Assembly: GCA_964402685.1 (NCBI GenBank)
Contig: CAYODE010000002.1
Span: 1-64,000 of the forward strand
Reading direction: 5' to 3'
Length of the DNA stretch: 64,000 bases
DNA from: Aestuariivita sp964402685
GTDB lineage: Bacteria; Pseudomonadota; Alphaproteobacteria; Rhodobacterales; Rhodobacteraceae
The notes below the pieces were generated by a model that saw only the letters and a list, made by a program, of their open reading frames with translations, made no database searches and was not told the origin of the DNA. A program made the position numbers and the translations under genes. Below are positions 62,378 through 64,000 of the stretch, in pieces (within the stretch, counting starts at the first letter, position 1; every line of letters starts with the position of its first letter).

Positions 62378-63856
62378 TCAGCGCATCACAAACGGGTTTG
62401 CCATTGGCGCATCCGATGTGTTGATCCAAGTCGTCTTGGTTCGCGTGTAGTCGAGGACAGCCTCCATGCCTGCTTCACGACCGTAGCCAGACCGGTTGAA
62501 CCCTCCAAAGGGGGCGATGGGCGACACAGCGCGATAGGTGTTGATCCAGCAAATCCCCGCTTTCAATCGGTCGGAGACGCGATGCGCGCGGGCCAGGTTT
62601 TGCGTGAACACGCCCGAGCCCAACCCAAAGCTCGAGGCATTGGCCAGCGCAATCGCCTCCTCTTCCGTGTCGAACGGCAGAAGCGACATGACAGGGCCAA
62701 ACATCTCGACCTTCAGCGTTTCCGTATCAGTGCTTTGGCATTCAACCAAAGTCGGCGCCATATAGTTTCCAGGCTGATCCACAGGCGCGCCACCAAATCG
62801 AATGGTGGCGCCCTGCCCTTGTGCACGTGTAAGCGTCTCCTCGATCCGTCGGATTTGCGCAACGGTGCAAAGAGGGCCGACATGCGTCTCCCCGTCCAGC
62901 GGATCGCCTACAACGATGTCCTTAGACTTGGCTTCGATCCGTGCCGCCAGTTCGTCAAAAATCGCGCGCTGCACCAGCCCGCGAGAGCCAGCAACACAGC
63001 TTTGACCTGATGCTCCGAAATTCCCCGCAATCAAACCGTTTGCTGCTCCGTCCAGATCAGCATCGTCAAAAACGACGATTGGTGATTTGCCGCCCAGCTC
63101 AAGTGTCGTGACCGCGAAATTCTCGGCTGAATTTCGCACCACGTGACGGGCCGTCTCAGGCCCGCCGGTAAAGGCGATGCGGTCCACATCCGGGTGCCGA
63201 GTTAACGGGATCGCGCAGTTTTCCGCATCCCCAGTGATGACGGAAACCACACCTGCGGGAAATCCTGCCGCCTCGATCAACTTTGCAAATTCCAGCATCG
63301 GCGTGGGCGCTATTTCCGACGCTTTGAGCACCACAGTGCACCCCGCCGCCAACGCTGGGCCTAACTTGGTCGCCGTCAGAAACATCTGAGCGTTCCATGG
63401 CACAATCGCCGCCACCACGCCGATCGGAACGCGCTGGGTGAAGACATGCATGTCTGGCTTGTCGATCGGCAGCACGGCGCCTTCGATCTTGTCGGCCAGG
63501 CCCGCGTAGTACCGGTAATAGTCTGCGACATACCCTGTTTGGCTGGCCGTCTCTGCGAGTAGCTTTCCGCTGTCCGTCGTTTCGATCCGGCCGATGGCGT
63601 CGGCGTGCTCCGCAATGAGGTCCGCCAAGCGATATAATAGCTTGCCGCGCTGCGTCTGCGTCAGGTCTCGCCATGCGGGATCATCTAGCGCCCGGCGTGC
63701 CGCTGAAACAGCGCGGTTCACATCGTCCGGGGACGCGCAAGCAAATGTTGCCCAATCCTCCCCCGTCGCGGGGTTGAGCGAGCGCATGACCTGCCCACCT
63801 GCGCCGTCGTCCCAAACGCCATCAATGAAAAGCTGGTAGTGTGGCAGATGTCCCAT
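62378..63856 (-). CDS. NAD(P)-dependent aldehyde dehydrogenase (betaine-aldehyde-dehydrogenase-like)
   Basis: A 492-residue ALDH. Catalytic residues are Cys in GQSCVAGSRGLVQ and Glu in TTLELGGKSPIVVFDDAD; the cofactor site has VPWNAQMFL and KASEIAPTPMLEF. The C-terminal GGFNRSGYGREAG is typical. It oxidises an aldehyde to an acid. Its ribosome site AAGGA overlaps the stop of the upstream LLM monooxygenase gene, so both form one operon. It ends convergently 15 bases from the DMGDH-like gene. Betaine aldehyde is only one possible substrate. Confidence 0.94.
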   Translation of the reverse strand: MGHLPHYQLFIDGVWDDGAGGQVMRSLNPATGEDWATFACASPDDVNRAVSAARRALDDPAWRDLTQTQRGKLLYRLADLIAEHADAIGRIETTDSGKLLAETASQTGYVADYYRYYAGLADKIEGAVLPIDKPDMHVFTQRVPIGVVAAIVPWNAQMFLTATKLGPALAAGCTVVLKASEIAPTPMLEFAKLIEAAGFPAGVVSVITGDAENCAIPLTRHPDVDRIAFTGGPETARHVVRNSAENFAVTTLELGGKSPIVVFDDADLDGAANGLIAGNFGASGQSCVAGSRGLVQRAIFDELAARIEAKSKDIVVGDPLDGETHVGPLCTVAQIRRIEETLTRAQGQGATIRFGGAPVDQPGNYMAPTLVECQSTDTETLKVEMFGPVMSLLPFDTEEEAIALANASSFGLGSGVFTQNLARAHRVSDRLKAGICWINTYRAVSPIAPFGGFNRSGYGREAGMEAVLDYTRTKTTWINTSDAPMANPFVMR

Positions 63857-63865
63857 ATCTTTTCC

Positions 63866-64000
63866 TTACTGAAAGGCTGGCATCACGTCGTCAATGAACC
63901 GGGCGAGCGACGCCAGTTTGCGATCGAAACTCATACCACTGTCGATCCAGAATGAATACTCGTCATACCCCAGATCTTCATAGCGTTTGATCTGATCAAT
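63866..64000 (-). CDS. LLM-class flavin-dependent monooxygenase, C-terminal end only
   Basis: The last 44 residues of a gene entering from beyond the window. The sequence IDQIKRYEDLGYDEYSFWID, then SFDRKLASLARFIDDVMP, is like the C-terminal helices of luciferase-like (bacterial-type, FMN-dependent) monooxygenases. The stop is at 63868-63866 and the aldehyde dehydrogenase starts ten bases later. An aldehyde product would fit that neighbour. The family call rests on a short piece. Confidence 0.65.
   Translation of the reverse strand: MDQIKRYEDLGYDEYSFWIDSGMSFDRKLASLARFIDDVMPAFQ

Overview
The window looks like a stretch of chromosome from a marine alphaproteobacterium of the Roseobacter/Rhodobacteraceae type. 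This is inferred from its moderately high GC content, dense tightly coupled operons, several TRAP and ABC uptake systems each beside its own regulator, dimethylglycine-dehydrogenase/GcvT and MttB-like genes, and small families common in that group (DUF983, DUF475, DUF995). No tRNA, rRNA, CRISPR array, insertion sequence or phage gene was seen. The sequence supports about 49 protein genes, one clear pseudogene and a set of hairpins and operator-like dyads.

Layout. 1-7179: a minus-strand operon of GMC oxidoreductase, TRAP binding protein, fused TRAP permease and a DUF475 membrane protein, divergent from an IclR regulator. 7365-15866: an RND efflux pump with its adaptor, a membrane-anchored class III nucleotide cyclase, an M20 peptidase and an EamA exporter. 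15972-22728: a MocR-type regulator divergent from a Tat-exported cysteine hydrolase and a YHS protein, then DUF983, a PanB-like protein without the usual catalytic residues, a TauD-type dioxygenase, a tiny DnaJ-zinc-finger-like protein and a DUF995 protein. 23283-29257: a two-gene polysaccharide module, a GH18-like/NodB deacetylase/GT2 synthase fusion overlapping a Tat-exported DUF3131 protein. 29393-32483: an arsenate operon (ArsR-ArsC fusion, arsenate-linked GAPDH, ArsJ). 32480-41657: a five-gene Dpp/Opp-type ABC importer with a LysR regulator, divergent from an amidohydrolase coupled to a CobW-type GTPase. 41698-46502: a NitT/TauT-type ABC importer, a zinc alcohol dehydrogenase and a TIGR03084 protein. 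46550-46909: a decayed C-terminal fragment of hydrogenase maturation gene hypE. 47688-53249: hydantoinase A and B, an aminotransferase and an Asp/Glu-racemase-like enzyme, all overlapping by 4 bases. 53302-64000: a second TRAP transporter, a LysR regulator, an MttB-like methyltransferase, a dimethylglycine-dehydrogenase-like flavoprotein, an aldehyde dehydrogenase and the end of an LLM flavin monooxygenase.

The gene content suggests a scavenging lifestyle: import of small organic acids, peptides and N-methylated or cyclic amide compounds, with linked oxidoreductases or hydrolases. All four binding-protein transporters carry a strong hairpin between the binding-protein gene and the next gene. 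A TTTCGAAA-type dyad occurs both in front of the LysR gene at 57251 and between the MttB-like and dimethylglycine-dehydrogenase-like genes, which suggests a small regulon. The best candidates for under-described biology are the polysaccharide fusion with its DUF3131 partner, the Tat cysteine hydrolase/YHS pair, the four-gene hydantoinase operon and the divergent PanB-like protein.
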